From Deltaproteobacteria bacterium (GTDB lineage Bacteria; Myxococcota_A; Polyangia; GCA-2747355), in NCBI GenBank assembly GCA_020633415.1, contig JACKDQ010000003.1:356040-420039 (forward strand): 64,000 nucleotides of DNA, in the 5' to 3' direction. This document shows, piece after piece, positions 41,506 to 53,260 of this stretch (position 1 is the stretch's first letter; every line of letters starts with the position of its first letter). A program made the position numbers and the translations under genes. The notes below the pieces were generated by a model, which worked only from the letters and a program-made list of their open reading frames with translations, had not been told where the DNA came from and made no database searches.

Positions 41506-42069
41506 ATGTATGAGACTTCCGAGATCCGCAAAGGCCTGAAAATACAGATCGATGGAGAGCCGTATATCGTCGTCGACTTTCAGTTCGTCAAGCCGGGCAA
41601 GGGCACGCCGTTTACCAAAACGCGCATCAAAAGCCTGATCACCGGGTCGGTACTCGATCGCACCTATCGCACCGGCGAAAAGCTTGAGCCGGCGAATATC
41701 GAAGAGCGCGAAATGCAGTACCTCTATCCCGAGGGCGAGAACTTCTGCTTCATGGACACCTCGAGCTACGATCAGATTTACGTTCCCGGTCACGTGGTCG
41801 GCGATGCCGCGCAGTTTATGCCCGACAACCTCAACGTCACCGTGATGTTGTTCGATGAGCGCCCGATCGGCCTGACCTTGCCAAACTTCGTTGAACTCCA
41901 GGTTACGCACACCGAGCCGGGCATGAAGGGCGATACCGCGAGTGGCGCGACCAAGCCGGCAACGCTGTCGACAGGCGCCACGATCAACGTGCCGCTGTTC
42001 GTCGAACAAGACGAATGGCTGAAGATCGACACGCGCAACGGTAGCTACGTCGAGCGCGTAAAAAAATAG
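41506..42069 (+). CDS. efp: Translation elongation factor P
   Basis: A 187-residue elongation factor P, which rescues ribosomes stalled on polyproline. The start is at 41506 (MYETSEIRKG). The tip loop FVKPGKGTPF carries Lys32, the position that is beta-lysylated in Escherichia coli-type EF-P; arginine-type factors have Arg there. A gene for the matching modifying enzyme follows at once. The three beta domains are complete, ending in NGSYVERVKK. Length is normal. Confidence 0.96.
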   Translation: MYETSEIRKGLKIQIDGEPYIVVDFQFVKPGKGTPFTKTRIKSLITGSVLDRTYRTGEKLEPANIEEREMQYLYPEGENFCFMDTSSYDQIYVPGHVVGDAAQFMPDNLNVTVMLFDERPIGLTLPNFVELQVTHTEPGMKGDTASGATKPATLSTGATINVPLFVEQDEWLKIDTRNGSYVERVKK

Positions 42070-42075
42070 CGCAAT

Positions 42076-43064
42076 TTGCTCGCGCTAAAGGACAGACTCA
42101 CCCTGCGCGCCCTGGCGGTTCGCTCGCTGCGCGGCTTTTTCGATCAGCAACACTATCTTGAGATCAATTCCCCGACGCTAGTTCGTGCGCCCGGGCTGGA
42201 GCCCCATTTGCGCGCTTTCGAGCTGAAATGCAGTCGAGGTCAGCCGCATTTCTTGATCACGTCGCCCGAGTTTCAACTTAAGCGGCTGCTTTGCGCTGGA
42301 TTCGAGCGCATCTATTATCTCGGTCCCTGTTATCGCGACGAGGAGCATGGCCCTCATCACGCTGCCGAGTTTACGATGCTCGAGTGGTATCGCAGCGGAT
42401 CAGACAGCGCTGAATCGATGATCGCGGAAACCGAGGCTTTGGTGCGTGCGACATATCGCGCGCTCCCAGCTGAGCGTCGTCGTCCGTTAGCGGTGTTGGA
42501 GTCAGCAGACCCGCTGCCGCAGCTGAGCGTTAGCGAGGCCTTTGCGCGCTACGCGGGTCTCGAGCTCGATAGCGATGCTTTGCTTGATGCGGATGTTCTG
42601 CTCGATCGCGCACGACGTGCTGGCCACGTCCTGCGACCTGGTGCCTACGACCAACTCTTTTCTGAGTTGCTGGTCAGTGCCGTCGAGCCGCGCTTGCTGG
42701 CCGAATACTCGGCAGTATTTCTGCGCGACTATCCGGCGCCCCTCGCCGCGTTGGCGCGACTTGACCCGCTGAATCCTCGCTTGGCGCAGCGCTTCGAGCT
42801 GTACCTTTGCGGCATGGAGATCTGCAACGCGTTCGTTGAGCTGACCGATGCGCGGGAGCAGCGTCAGCGGTTCGAGGCCGATCTTGCGGCTCGCTTCGCC
42901 ATCGACGGCAAGCGTCTGCCACTCGACCAGCGATTTCTCGAATCACTCGACGCAGGGATGCCGGTGGCCGTAGGCAATGCGCTGGGGGTCGACCGATTGT
43001 TGGTGGCGCTGATCGATGGGTTGACGACTATCGAACAGGTTCGCCCGTTCGCTGGCGATGAGCT

Positions 43065-43068
<4 letters not shown>
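42076..43068 (+). CDS. epmA: EF-P lysine lysyltransferase
   Basis: A 330-residue paralogue of the class II lysyl-tRNA synthetase catalytic domain without the anticodon-binding domain, as in EpmA/PoxA/GenX. Motif 2 is CYRDEEHGPHHAAEFTMLEW and motif 3 is GNALGVDRLLVAL. The enzyme attaches beta-lysine to the tip lysine of EF-P, encoded immediately upstream. The start is a TTG 7 bases after the efp stop and in the same frame; it is the only plausible start codon. The 2,3-aminomutase (EpmB) that makes beta-lysine is not in the window. Confidence 0.93.
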
Positions 43069-45914
<2,846 letters not shown>

Positions 45915-46096
45915 CGATCTCGCCGCGCAGAGCTAGGGCTCATAGCATGCTCACCCCCGAGCGTCGACGCGGTGCTGCAAGTTTCCTGGGCTTGCGGGTT
46001 TGACCGTGCGGTTAATACTGCGCGCGCCTGCGCTGCCAGCGGTTGCACTTGGCCCAAGCGTTGGGCATCGTGGTTAAACGGCACCAGGGAGCGGTG

Positions 46097-47419
46097 ATGA
46101 AGGTCGGCATACTGGGCGCGATGCTGTTGCTCAGCGCCAGCGCGGCGAATGCCGCTAACAGCAAAGGTGCGTTCTTTGGTTCGCGGGCGGCGATGACCGG
46201 CGCAGCATTGTCCGCGGCGTCGGCGGGAACCGATGCTTCGTGGTACAACCCGGCGGGCCTCGCCGCGCTGACGACTACCCGGATCGAGCTCTCGCTTTCC
46301 GCGCTGTCCTATCGCCTGCAACAAATCAAAGACGGTGTATCGATCGATCTGCCCTCGGGGATCAAACGCGAAAAGCTCGGCGCCAACGAGTTTGTCGTCG
46401 TGCCGTCTGCCTTGGTCTTCGCGCGCCAGCTCACAGCACGGGTGACATTGGGCTTGGGCGTCTTCGCCACAGACTCGAGCGACCTGCGCGTTTCCAGCAA
46501 CCAGCAGAGCTCGGGAGAACAAGACGCTCAACTCGGGCAGGTTGACAGCGCCGTCAACGTCGAGGCCCAGGCGCTCGGCAATAGCTACTATCTCGGTCCA
46601 GCGCTCGGCATTCGCTTGGGTGGTAGCCTGCGGCTGGGTGTTTCGCTGTTCGTCGCCTACGCTCGGCAGCTGTATGGCAGCAAATTCGTAACACAGCTGC
46701 GTCGTAGCGGCGCCGAGCCGGCATTCGCCAGTTACGTGGAGAGTGCCGACATGCGTTACCTTGGATTGTTGGCGAGCGTGGGTCTGCAGTGGCAGCCGCT
46801 TCGCTGGTTGCATATCGGTGCTGTGCTGCGATCGCCGCTGCTGGCGCTCTACATTTGGGGCGACTACTCAGCGCTTTCCACGGTTCACGACGTCAATGGG
46901 CAAGCCGCGGCGGAAAACGAGTCGCGAGAAATCGCAAACGGCACGCTTGAACAGGGGCTGCCGCTCAGCGCAGAACTTCAGCTGGCGATCAAAACCTCGC
47001 GTTGGTCTGTCGGTGCGGTGATCGAGTTATCGCCACCGCTCTCGGCACGTGGCGAGCTCCAGAATGAAGTCGGCTTGCTCTGGAATCTCGCCGTCGGGGC
47101 CTTAGTCGATCTGCCGGCCGACTGGCAGATCGGTGCTGGTTTCTACACCGACAACAGTCCGAGTAAGGGAATCGCGGGCTTCCTCGATGTCGACATCGAT
47201 TATTACGGGATCAATGCGGGCTTCCAGCGCGCGACGGTATTCAAAAGTGGCGGCCGGCGGCTGATCCTTTCGACGGCGATCGTCGTTGGCTACGCGGTTG
47301 GCAGCGGGCAGGTTGGTACGCTGGCCTATGCGCCGCTACGCGATCAGGCGCAGACCGTCGCCCGAGATGCGACGTTCCATGAGCTGACCCTGCACGTTGG
47401 CTCTGGGCTGACGTTCTAG
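46097..47419 (+). CDS. FadL/OMPP1-family outer-membrane transporter
   Basis: A 440-residue barrel of the FadL/TodX family, which takes hydrophobic compounds such as long-chain fatty acids across the outer membrane. The start at 46097 follows GGGAGCGGTG. The signal peptide ends at ASAANA, and the mature N-terminus has SRAAMTGAA and SWYNPAGLA, the family's hatch motif. The C-terminus ends in the aromatic LHVGSGLTF, as expected of a barrel. The substrate is not predictable. A lipase gene at the left end could supply fatty acids, but the genes are not linked. Confidence 0.85.
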   Translation: MKVGILGAMLLLSASAANAANSKGAFFGSRAAMTGAALSAASAGTDASWYNPAGLAALTTTRIELSLSALSYRLQQIKDGVSIDLPSGIKREKLGANEFVVVPSALVFARQLTARVTLGLGVFATDSSDLRVSSNQQSSGEQDAQLGQVDSAVNVEAQALGNSYYLGPALGIRLGGSLRLGVSLFVAYARQLYGSKFVTQLRRSGAEPAFASYVESADMRYLGLLASVGLQWQPLRWLHIGAVLRSPLLALYIWGDYSALSTVHDVNGQAAAENESREIANGTLEQGLPLSAELQLAIKTSRWSVGAVIELSPPLSARGELQNEVGLLWNLAVGALVDLPADWQIGAGFYTDNSPSKGIAGFLDVDIDYYGINAGFQRATVFKSGGRRLILSTAIVVGYAVGSGQVGTLAYAPLRDQAQTVARDATFHELTLHVGSGLTF

Positions 47420-47442
47420 CAGCGTTGCTGCCAGTGCGTCGG

Positions 47443-48711
47443 CTAAGCGTCGAGTGCCTGGGTCAGATCAGCGATTAAGTCCTCGGGGTGTTCAACGCCG
47501 ACCGATAGACGAATCATGCCCGGCGTAATACCGAGGTGCGCTTGGCGATCCACCGAGACATCAGCATGAGTCATCGTCGCCGGGTGTTCGGCGAGCGACT
47601 CGGTTCCGCCAAGGCTGACCGCCAGCCGGATCAGCTTGAGCGCATCGAGCACGCGGAATGCGGCCTGCTCACCACCGACCACTTCGAAAGAGATCAGCGA
47701 TCCCGGGGCCGTGCACTGCCGGCGATAGACCTCCCACGCGGGGTCATCGCGTTGCAGTAGTCCGAGGTAGTGTACGCTTTGCACGCGCGGGTGATCGGCG
47801 AGGAAATCTGCGACGTAACGTGCGTTCTTCATCTGGCTGGTCATGCGCAGCTTAAGCGTTTCGAGGCTGCGCAGCAGCAGCCAGCCCGTCCAAGGGTTGG
47901 TCATCGTGCCGAAGAAAGTGCGCAGCGTCCGGACTTTGTCGACGAGCGACTTAGCGCCGAGACAGGCGCCGGCGATCAAATCGCTGTGGCCACCGATGAA
48001 CTTGGTGGCCGAATAGAGCACAAGGTCGGCGCCATGCGAGAGCGGCTTTTGCCAAAGCGGTCCCAAGAACGTGTTGTCGACGAGTAGCGGCACCCGCGGC
48101 GCCCTGGGGCAGTGCGCGTCGATCAGTTGGCGGCATTGGGCGATGTCGATCAGTGTGTTGGTCGGATTAGCCGGTGTTTCGATTAGCACTGCTGCCAATC
48201 GATCGGGATGTTCAAGGCGGCTGAGAACTTGCTGCAGCGCCTCGGGCTCCGGTCCGGCGTCGAAACCGATCGTTTCGATGCCGAAACTCGGCAAGATGTG
48301 TGTCAGCAGGTAGTCGGTACCGCCATAGATCGGCGCGCTATGGATCAGCGTACTTCCGGCGGGAGCGAGGGCCAATAGACTGGTGGCGATCGCCGCCATA
48401 CCGCTGACGAACACCGCGCTCTCCTCGGCGCCATCCCAGAGCGCTAGGCGATTTTCGAGGATCTCTAAGTCAGGATTATTCAGGCGGCTATAGATCAGGC
48501 CCAGTTCTTCATTGGGACCGCGCTCGCGTAGGCCATAGGCGATTTCGAAGAAAGCCTTGCCTTCTTGGGCGCTGTTGAACACAAACGTTGAAGTCTGAAA
48601 GATCGGCGATTTGAGCGCGCCCTCTGATAGACGAGGGTCGTAGCCGTAGCCCATCATCATCGATTCCGGGTGTAGTTGGTGGTCGCCAATTTGCCGACGT
48701 TTGCTCATCAT
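47443..48711 (-). CDS. Cys/Met-metabolism PLP enzyme, methionine gamma-lyase / cystathionine gamma-synthase-like
   Basis: A 422-residue fold-type I PLP enzyme of the trans-sulfuration family. The PLP lysine is in YSATKFIGGHSD, after LLVDNTFLGP. Further family signatures are YSRLNNPDLEILENRLA and SLGGTESLAEHPATMTH. The N-terminal MMMGYGYDP is typical of methionine gamma-lyase-like members. Reactions in this family (lyase, synthase or sulfhydrylase) cannot be separated by motif here. ATGs at 48711 and 48708 both sit close to GGAG. Confidence 0.88.
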   Translation of the reverse strand: MMSKRRQIGDHQLHPESMMMGYGYDPRLSEGALKSPIFQTSTFVFNSAQEGKAFFEIAYGLRERGPNEELGLIYSRLNNPDLEILENRLALWDGAEESAVFVSGMAAIATSLLALAPAGSTLIHSAPIYGGTDYLLTHILPSFGIETIGFDAGPEPEALQQVLSRLEHPDRLAAVLIETPANPTNTLIDIAQCRQLIDAHCPRAPRVPLLVDNTFLGPLWQKPLSHGADLVLYSATKFIGGHSDLIAGACLGAKSLVDKVRTLRTFFGTMTNPWTGWLLLRSLETLKLRMTSQMKNARYVADFLADHPRVQSVHYLGLLQRDDPAWEVYRRQCTAPGSLISFEVVGGEQAAFRVLDALKLIRLAVSLGGTESLAEHPATMTHADVSVDRQAHLGITPGMIRLSVGVEHPEDLIADLTQALDA

Positions 48712-48804
48712 CGATCTCCGGCACGGACAATAGCACTGCCGAATGTTCCGTGTCCTACCTAGATAAACGCGACACCGCTGCTAGCCTTGTTGCTAAAGGC
48801 TCGC

Positions 48805-48832
48805 TTGAGCGCGTTTTGTGGCGCGCTAAAAC
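48805..48832 (+). promoter_or_regulatory. Putative sigma-70-type promoter for the riboswitch transcript
   Basis: TTGAGC (48805-48810) and TAAAAC (48827-48832) with a 16-base spacer are a plausible -35/-10 pair, each matching four of six consensus bases. The spacer also contains a dyad, AGCGCG-N8-CGCGCT (48808-48827), that overlaps both elements and could be an operator. Transcription would start near 48839, some 35 bases before the aptamer. Confidence 0.4.
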
Positions 48833-48872
48833 TAGCTGGTAGTTGATTGGCGGATCGCTCGCGATGCGCCGG

Positions 48873-48952
48873 CGCCTACCGATAAAGGCAAACCAGTCGC
48901 GAGGCTGGGACGCAAAGCCACGGGTCTCACTGAGATAGCCGGGCTACCGAAG
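48873..48952 (+). ncRNA. Cyclic-di-GMP-I (GEMM-I) riboswitch
   Basis: The sequence contains the conserved core of the class I c-di-GMP aptamer: GGCAAACCA, then a CCAGTC-GCGA-GGCTGG hairpin with a GNRA loop, then GGGACGCAAAGCCACGGG, a short TCTC-ACT-GAGA hairpin, and TAGCCGGGCTACCG. All four blocks are present in order with normal spacing. The Shine-Dalgarno AAGGGGTGA begins immediately after the last block, and the ATG follows at 48963. No run of U is seen, so control of translation initiation seems more likely than termination. It lies directly upstream of the cysteine-array protein. Confidence 0.93.
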
Positions 48953-48962
48953 GGGTGACCAT

Positions 48963-49271
48963 ATGCCGCGCTTCCTCCGAGGGCGTGGGCGAAAGACGGT
49001 TCTGTGCGGGCTCGCTTGCCTGCTGGCCGCCGCTTTTGCCATCTTTCCATGGACGTCGTATTCAGGCACTCGGTCTGTGCCGAGTGCGGCGAGTCAGATG
49101 TGCCACCGCGAATGCTTGGTCGGCTGTCGCTGTGCGTGCACCTGTCGATCGCTGGGCGATCTTGGCGGCTGCAATAGCAATTGCGTGAGCGAGTGCTTGC
49201 CGCGTTGCGTGGACCGCTGTGACGTCGCCGCGGCAACGGGCGATGCACCGAGGAGCGACCTCGACTCCTGA
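48963..49271 (+). CDS. Small secreted cysteine-array protein under c-di-GMP riboswitch control
   Basis: A 102-residue protein of unknown function. The N-terminal 30 or so residues are a basic start plus hydrophobic core (GLACLLAAAFAIFPW), a likely signal peptide or anchor. The mature part holds 11 cysteines, most at C-x3-C spacing (CHREC, CLVGC, then CNSNC, CVSEC, CLPRC, CVDRC) around a dense CRCACTC. On a helix this places cysteines on one face, good for disulfide stapling or metal binding. The tail is Ala/Asp-rich. AAGGGGTGA precedes the ATG and abuts the riboswitch. Short and without homologues that I recognise, but the riboswitch and clean RBS make it a real gene. Confidence 0.75.
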   Translation: MPRFLRGRGRKTVLCGLACLLAAAFAIFPWTSYSGTRSVPSAASQMCHRECLVGCRCACTCRSLGDLGGCNSNCVSECLPRCVDRCDVAAATGDAPRSDLDS

Positions 49272-49322
49272 GGCCAGCATCGGTTCTGCAGTCGCGCGCG
49301 TTCTGTGTTAACACCGCGCTCA

Positions 49323-50621
49323 ATGTCTGAGCGCAATCGATCGATCCGTCAGCTGTTTGCGATGGCCGCCCTGATCGCCGCGGGCGAGGGCATCTTCTTG
49401 TTGCCGTTTGTCGTGCCGCGCGTCTTCCGTCCGACGCTGCTCGATGTCTTTGGTCTGAGTAATCTGCAACTCGGTAGCGCCTTCTCGCTCTACGGACTGG
49501 TGGCGATGGGGTCCTATCTAGCAGGTGGCCCACTCGCTGACCGCTTCTCAGCGCGCCGTCTGATGACTATCGCACTCTTGGCGACCGCTGCCGGCGGTCT
49601 GGCGATGGCCCAGGTGCCCGCCCTCGGCCAACTGATCGCGATCTACGCCTTTTGGGGCATGACCACGATCCTGCTGTTTTGGGCCGCGCTGATTCGCGCT
49701 ACCCGCGAGTGGGGAAGCGCCAGCACACAAGGCCGCGCCTATGGCATCCTCGACGGCGGGCGCGGACTATTGGCAGCGGTGATTGCCTCGCTAACCTTGG
49801 CGATCTTTGGGAGCCTGCTGCCCGCCGATTTGGAGCAGGCCACGCTGGCAGAACGCGCCGCAGCGCTCAAAGGCGCCATCTTGGTGGTCACCGCGATCAC
49901 TGCGTCGATCGCTGCGTTGATCTGGTTTGCTTTGCCCCAGCGCAGTGCCGCGCAAAGGCGCGCCAGTAGCGCCGAGCGGTTATCGCTGACCGGCCTCAAG
50001 CGTGCGCTCGGTATGCCGACCATCTGGTGGCTGTCGTTGATCGTGATCTGCGCGTATTGCGGCTACAAGACCACCGACGACTTCTCGCTATTCGCCCGCG
50101 ACGCGTTTGGCTATGACGACGTTGCGGCAGCCGGGGTTGGGACGTTGGTTTTTTGGATGCGACCGCTCGGCGCCGTCGCCGGCGGATTGCTGGCGGATCG
50201 CTTGGGTGGCTGGAAAGTCGTTGCCGCGAGCTTTGTGCTATCGCTGCTGAGCAGCGCGCTGATCGGCAGCGGAGTGATTGGCGGACCGGCGCTGTGGACC
50301 GCATTGGTGGTCGCCGTTAGTCTGGCTAACTATGCGCTACGTGGTGTCTATTTCGCGCTGTGCGAACAAGCGCGAGTGCCGCTATCGATCACCGGCAGCG
50401 CGGTTGGCCTGATATCGCTGGTCGGCTTCACGCCGGATGTGTTTATGGGGCCGTTGATGGGGTGGCTGCTCGATCGATCACCGGGCTTGCGGGGCCACCA
50501 GCAACTATTCACGACGCTCGCCGGGTTCTCCGCGCTCGGCTTGCTAGCCGCAGTCGCCTTTGGGCGCTGCGCCGCGCCGAAGCGCTATGGCCAGGCGAAG
50601 TCGCCGACCAATAGCAGGTGA
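49323..50621 (+). CDS. MFS transporter
   Basis: A 432-residue major-facilitator protein with about 12 membrane segments. The motif A region is GGPLADRFSARRLM (about 67-80) in the loop between helices 2 and 3, repeated in the second half as GGLLADRLGGWK. The central loop is short and basic (QRSAAQRRASSAERLS). The substrate is unknown. The gene follows the Cys-array gene by 51 bases and may be transcribed with it, which would put it under the same riboswitch mRNA. It overlaps the convergent lipoprotein gene by 37 bases. Confidence 0.85.
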   Translation: MSERNRSIRQLFAMAALIAAGEGIFLLPFVVPRVFRPTLLDVFGLSNLQLGSAFSLYGLVAMGSYLAGGPLADRFSARRLMTIALLATAAGGLAMAQVPALGQLIAIYAFWGMTTILLFWAALIRATREWGSASTQGRAYGILDGGRGLLAAVIASLTLAIFGSLLPADLEQATLAERAAALKGAILVVTAITASIAALIWFALPQRSAAQRRASSAERLSLTGLKRALGMPTIWWLSLIVICAYCGYKTTDDFSLFARDAFGYDDVAAAGVGTLVFWMRPLGAVAGGLLADRLGGWKVVAASFVLSLLSSALIGSGVIGGPALWTALVVAVSLANYALRGVYFALCEQARVPLSITGSAVGLISLVGFTPDVFMGPLMGWLLDRSPGLRGHQQLFTTLAGFSALGLLAAVAFGRCAAPKRYGQAKSPTNSR

Positions 50622-52042
50622 TCAGCGGCTTGGCTGTCGGCGGCCTGTAGACCGGACGCGTTCAATGTCGTGGCGTCGAGGCGATCCGTTTGCAGGATAA
50701 AGCCATTGCGGCGCGTCAGTGCCGAGTCGTGGAGCAGGTAGTCCAAAGTTCCGGGAGGGTAATCTTCTTTGTCCAGTCCGCGCCAGGTGTAGTTCTCGCC
50801 GCGATCAAGGTGGGTCAGTGGCCAGTGTGATAGCCGCGCTTGACTAGCGGAAAGCAGCGCATCGAGTGGGGCACGCGAGCCGACCAGGTTGAAGTCACCA
50901 ACGACGATCACCGGCGCGTCCTTGAAGGCGACCAGCTCCGAACCGACCTTGCCCTGACGGAGTGCAGCGATCGACTCGGCCAGTAGCTTCATCGCGCTCA
51001 GACGCTCCAAATCGGGACCGTTGCCGGCATAGCCACAACACGCCGGTCGCGTCGTGTAGACCACCAAGGGCCTGCTGTCGATGCGTAGCGCGGCGCCGAC
51101 GAACGGCTGGTTGCCGGTGGGCAAGGGGAGTAGCTGCTCGCGGGCCGCGATCACCAAGTCACCGGCGTGGTGGACGTTCCATGCCGCCCCGTCAGCGTGC
51201 GGGTCTGCGGTCTGCAGCGCGTTGGCGATCGTGTTGGCGGTGCCCTGAAAAGCCTCCTGGAAACAATAGATATTGGCCGCCACCGCCTTGACCAGTCGCC
51301 GCGCCGCTGCGCCTCGCGCTGCCGAGGTCAAACCGTCGAACCAAGTGTTGAGGCTGGCGATGCGCAGATCGCTGGCGCGCTGTCGCGTGATCGGGCGAAG
51401 AGCTGCGGCATCTGGCGACTGACGATGTGTCACCGTGAGCGGCGCCGCGAGGGTGTCGCTACCGCTGATCGTGATCGTCGGCGCTTCATCGGCGGCCAAT
51501 TGGAGCTCGTTGAGTTTTAGCGAAAATTCGAAGCGCTTGGCGGCATAGGTTGGCGCGATCAGATAGCCGACGGCCGACCAGCGCAGGGCTTGTTGTGGAT
51601 CGTTGTCGCGGAGCAGTGTGCGCGCCCGCAGGTCGAGGGTCAACGCGCGCTTGGCGCTCTTGATCTCGAACAGCAGGCTGCCGTCGCCGGCACGACCGGC
51701 ATGGGCGTTAACCGCCGTGGCGATTTCGAAGGCGACCATTAGCCGATCGCCGACACGCATCGCCTGCACCGCGAGCAGGTCGATGTCCTTGGTGTTGTCG
51801 CCCGCTGGATCGGTGGTGCGTGCTACGCCGTCCCACTCCGCGAACACTCCATCGATCGCCGGTCCAGTGGGCAGCGGCGCCGTGTCAGTACTCGGCGCAT
51901 CACCGACCGCGAGATCAGCCAGCCTCGGAGCGTCGGAAGGGCTGGCATCCCTTTGAGGTGTCTGCAAACTCGAGCAGGCGGCCAACGCGAGCTGGGCGAA
52001 TATCACGAGCATCGGAAAAACGCGCATGGCGGCTTTTAACAT
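50585..52042 (-). CDS. Endonuclease/exonuclease/phosphatase-fold lipoprotein
   Basis: About 485 residues. Lipobox at LALAACSS. After an Asp/Ser/Pro linker, residues about 60-210 look like a carbohydrate-binding jelly-roll (DGVFAEWDGVARTTDPAG). The C-terminal 270 residues are an EEP domain: IASLNTWFD, Glu in IYCFQEAFQ, VIVVGDFNLVGSR, and the terminal SQAADHLLLVGDF with the catalytic Asp-His. This superfamily cleaves phosphodiesters or phosphates in nucleic acids, phospholipids or inositols. Extracytoplasmic placement suggests an external nucleic acid or lipid substrate. ATG at 52042 or 52027 may be used. Confidence 0.8.
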   Translation of the reverse strand: MLKAAMRVFPMLVIFAQLALAACSSLQTPQRDASPSDAPRLADLAVGDAPSTDTAPLPTGPAIDGVFAEWDGVARTTDPAGDNTKDIDLLAVQAMRVGDRLMVAFEIATAVNAHAGRAGDGSLLFEIKSAKRALTLDLRARTLLRDNDPQQALRWSAVGYLIAPTYAAKRFEFSLKLNELQLAADEAPTITISGSDTLAAPLTVTHRQSPDAAALRPITRQRASDLRIASLNTWFDGLTSAARGAAARRLVKAVAANIYCFQEAFQGTANTIANALQTADPHADGAAWNVHHAGDLVIAAREQLLPLPTGNQPFVGAALRIDSRPLVVYTTRPACCGYAGNGPDLERLSAMKLLAESIAALRQGKVGSELVAFKDAPVIVVGDFNLVGSRAPLDALLSASQARLSHWPLTHLDRGENYTWRGLDKEDYPPGTLDYLLHDSALTRRNGFILQTDRLDATTLNASGLQAADSQAADHLLLVGDFAWP

Positions 52043-52324
52043 CTCGCGTCGCTGCAGCAAATGCTCGCGATTGCCGGCGCCAAGGTTGCTGCCCTGTGGC
52101 TTGCGGTGCGTTGATCGTCGCCGGCGAACTGAGCGCCGTTCAGTTGGGATTGTCCGCTGCGCTGAGGTCCGCTGTGTCTGGGGGCATCATACTGCTCAGC
52201 TCGACGAGGACGGCCATTGATTTGTAATCAATGTAAATTCATGGATTGCCCTGACAATCATCCGCCGTATGCGGACTGGCACAGATGGTGCTTTATCTGC
52301 GCTCGTGTGCCGAGAGGAGGGCCA

Positions 52325-53239
52325 ATGTTCAAAGGGATCGTTTGGGTCGTGATCGGGTTGGGATTTGCTGGACTAGCGAGCTGTGGTGGGCTGGCAGGCG
52401 AGGGCGCCAATACCGGCAGCGGTAAGGCCGAGGGACAGGAGTTTGCGACGATAAGCGAAATCACCGGCCCCAACCCTCAACAGTACGTTGGCATGCTCGG
52501 CATCGCCATCGAGGCTTCGCAGGACGTTTGCGTCTGGATGAAGGTGGTCAAGGCGGGCAGTCCCTTCTATCGGATTGGCGGGCCTTCAGACAGCGTCGTG
52601 GGCGTTGGCATTAAACAGCCCGAACTAGGCGCCGGCACGTCGCTGCTGATCGCGCCGAGCATGGCGCACGCCAAGTCGATCAGAGACCTGGACGATCTGA
52701 ACAGCAAGTTGACCAAGAGCGAGCGCAAGAACAGCAAATTCGCGGTCGAGATCGCCATCGGCGATCGCGCCGAGTACCGCAGTTGCCAGGCCTTTGCTGA
52801 TGCGATTTACGCGACGCGCAATCCCGAGCCGGAGCCCTCTGTGCCGGTTGAGCAGCCGCAAACCGAGGACTGCTTCGATGCTGACGGCTTCCCAAACGCC
52901 GCGACCATCGGGCGTCTGGTCTGGGACAACGCTAGAAGCAGTTACGAAGACAACGACACGCGGCTAGCATGGTACGTGTTCTGCCGCCACGAGGGCCAAT
53001 CGCTTTTCCACAAGTTGGTCTTCCATACGAGCGTTGTGCGCGGCGGAGATCAGGGTCAGCTGCTTATTTTGCAGCCGGGCGGCGTCTACACGCTTCATCG
53101 CCAGAAAGAACCCTACAACTTCAAAGACTGGGAGAAGCTTGCCACACATGAGTTTGAGAGCTGCAAGAACTTCCTCAGCAAACTGCACGAGGTTTCCAGG
53201 AGCCAGCTTGGTGGCCGCCTCTATCGCTGTCCTCAGTAG
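52325..53239 (+). CDS. Hypothetical lipoprotein
   Basis: A 304-residue lipoprotein. ATG at 52325 with GAGGAGGG upstream and signal peptide ending LASCGG. An apparently longer frame lacks a Shine-Dalgarno. The mature part has two portions joined by a Pro/Glu-rich linker (PEPEPSVPVEQPQTEDC). No catalytic motif or family recognised. Convergent with the giant TPR gene. Confidence 0.68.
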   Translation: MFKGIVWVVIGLGFAGLASCGGLAGEGANTGSGKAEGQEFATISEITGPNPQQYVGMLGIAIEASQDVCVWMKVVKAGSPFYRIGGPSDSVVGVGIKQPELGAGTSLLIAPSMAHAKSIRDLDDLNSKLTKSERKNSKFAVEIAIGDRAEYRSCQAFADAIYATRNPEPEPSVPVEQPQTEDCFDADGFPNAATIGRLVWDNARSSYEDNDTRLAWYVFCRHEGQSLFHKLVFHTSVVRGGDQGQLLILQPGGVYTLHRQKEPYNFKDWEKLATHEFESCKNFLSKLHEVSRSQLGGRLYRCPQ

Positions 53240-53260
53240 CGCCGTATAGATTGGCTCCAG

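Noticed and set aside
47420..47442. Short AGCAGC/GCTGC dyad between FadL and the PLP enzyme
   Set aside because: Only 5-6 bases, no T-run; too weak to call a terminator.
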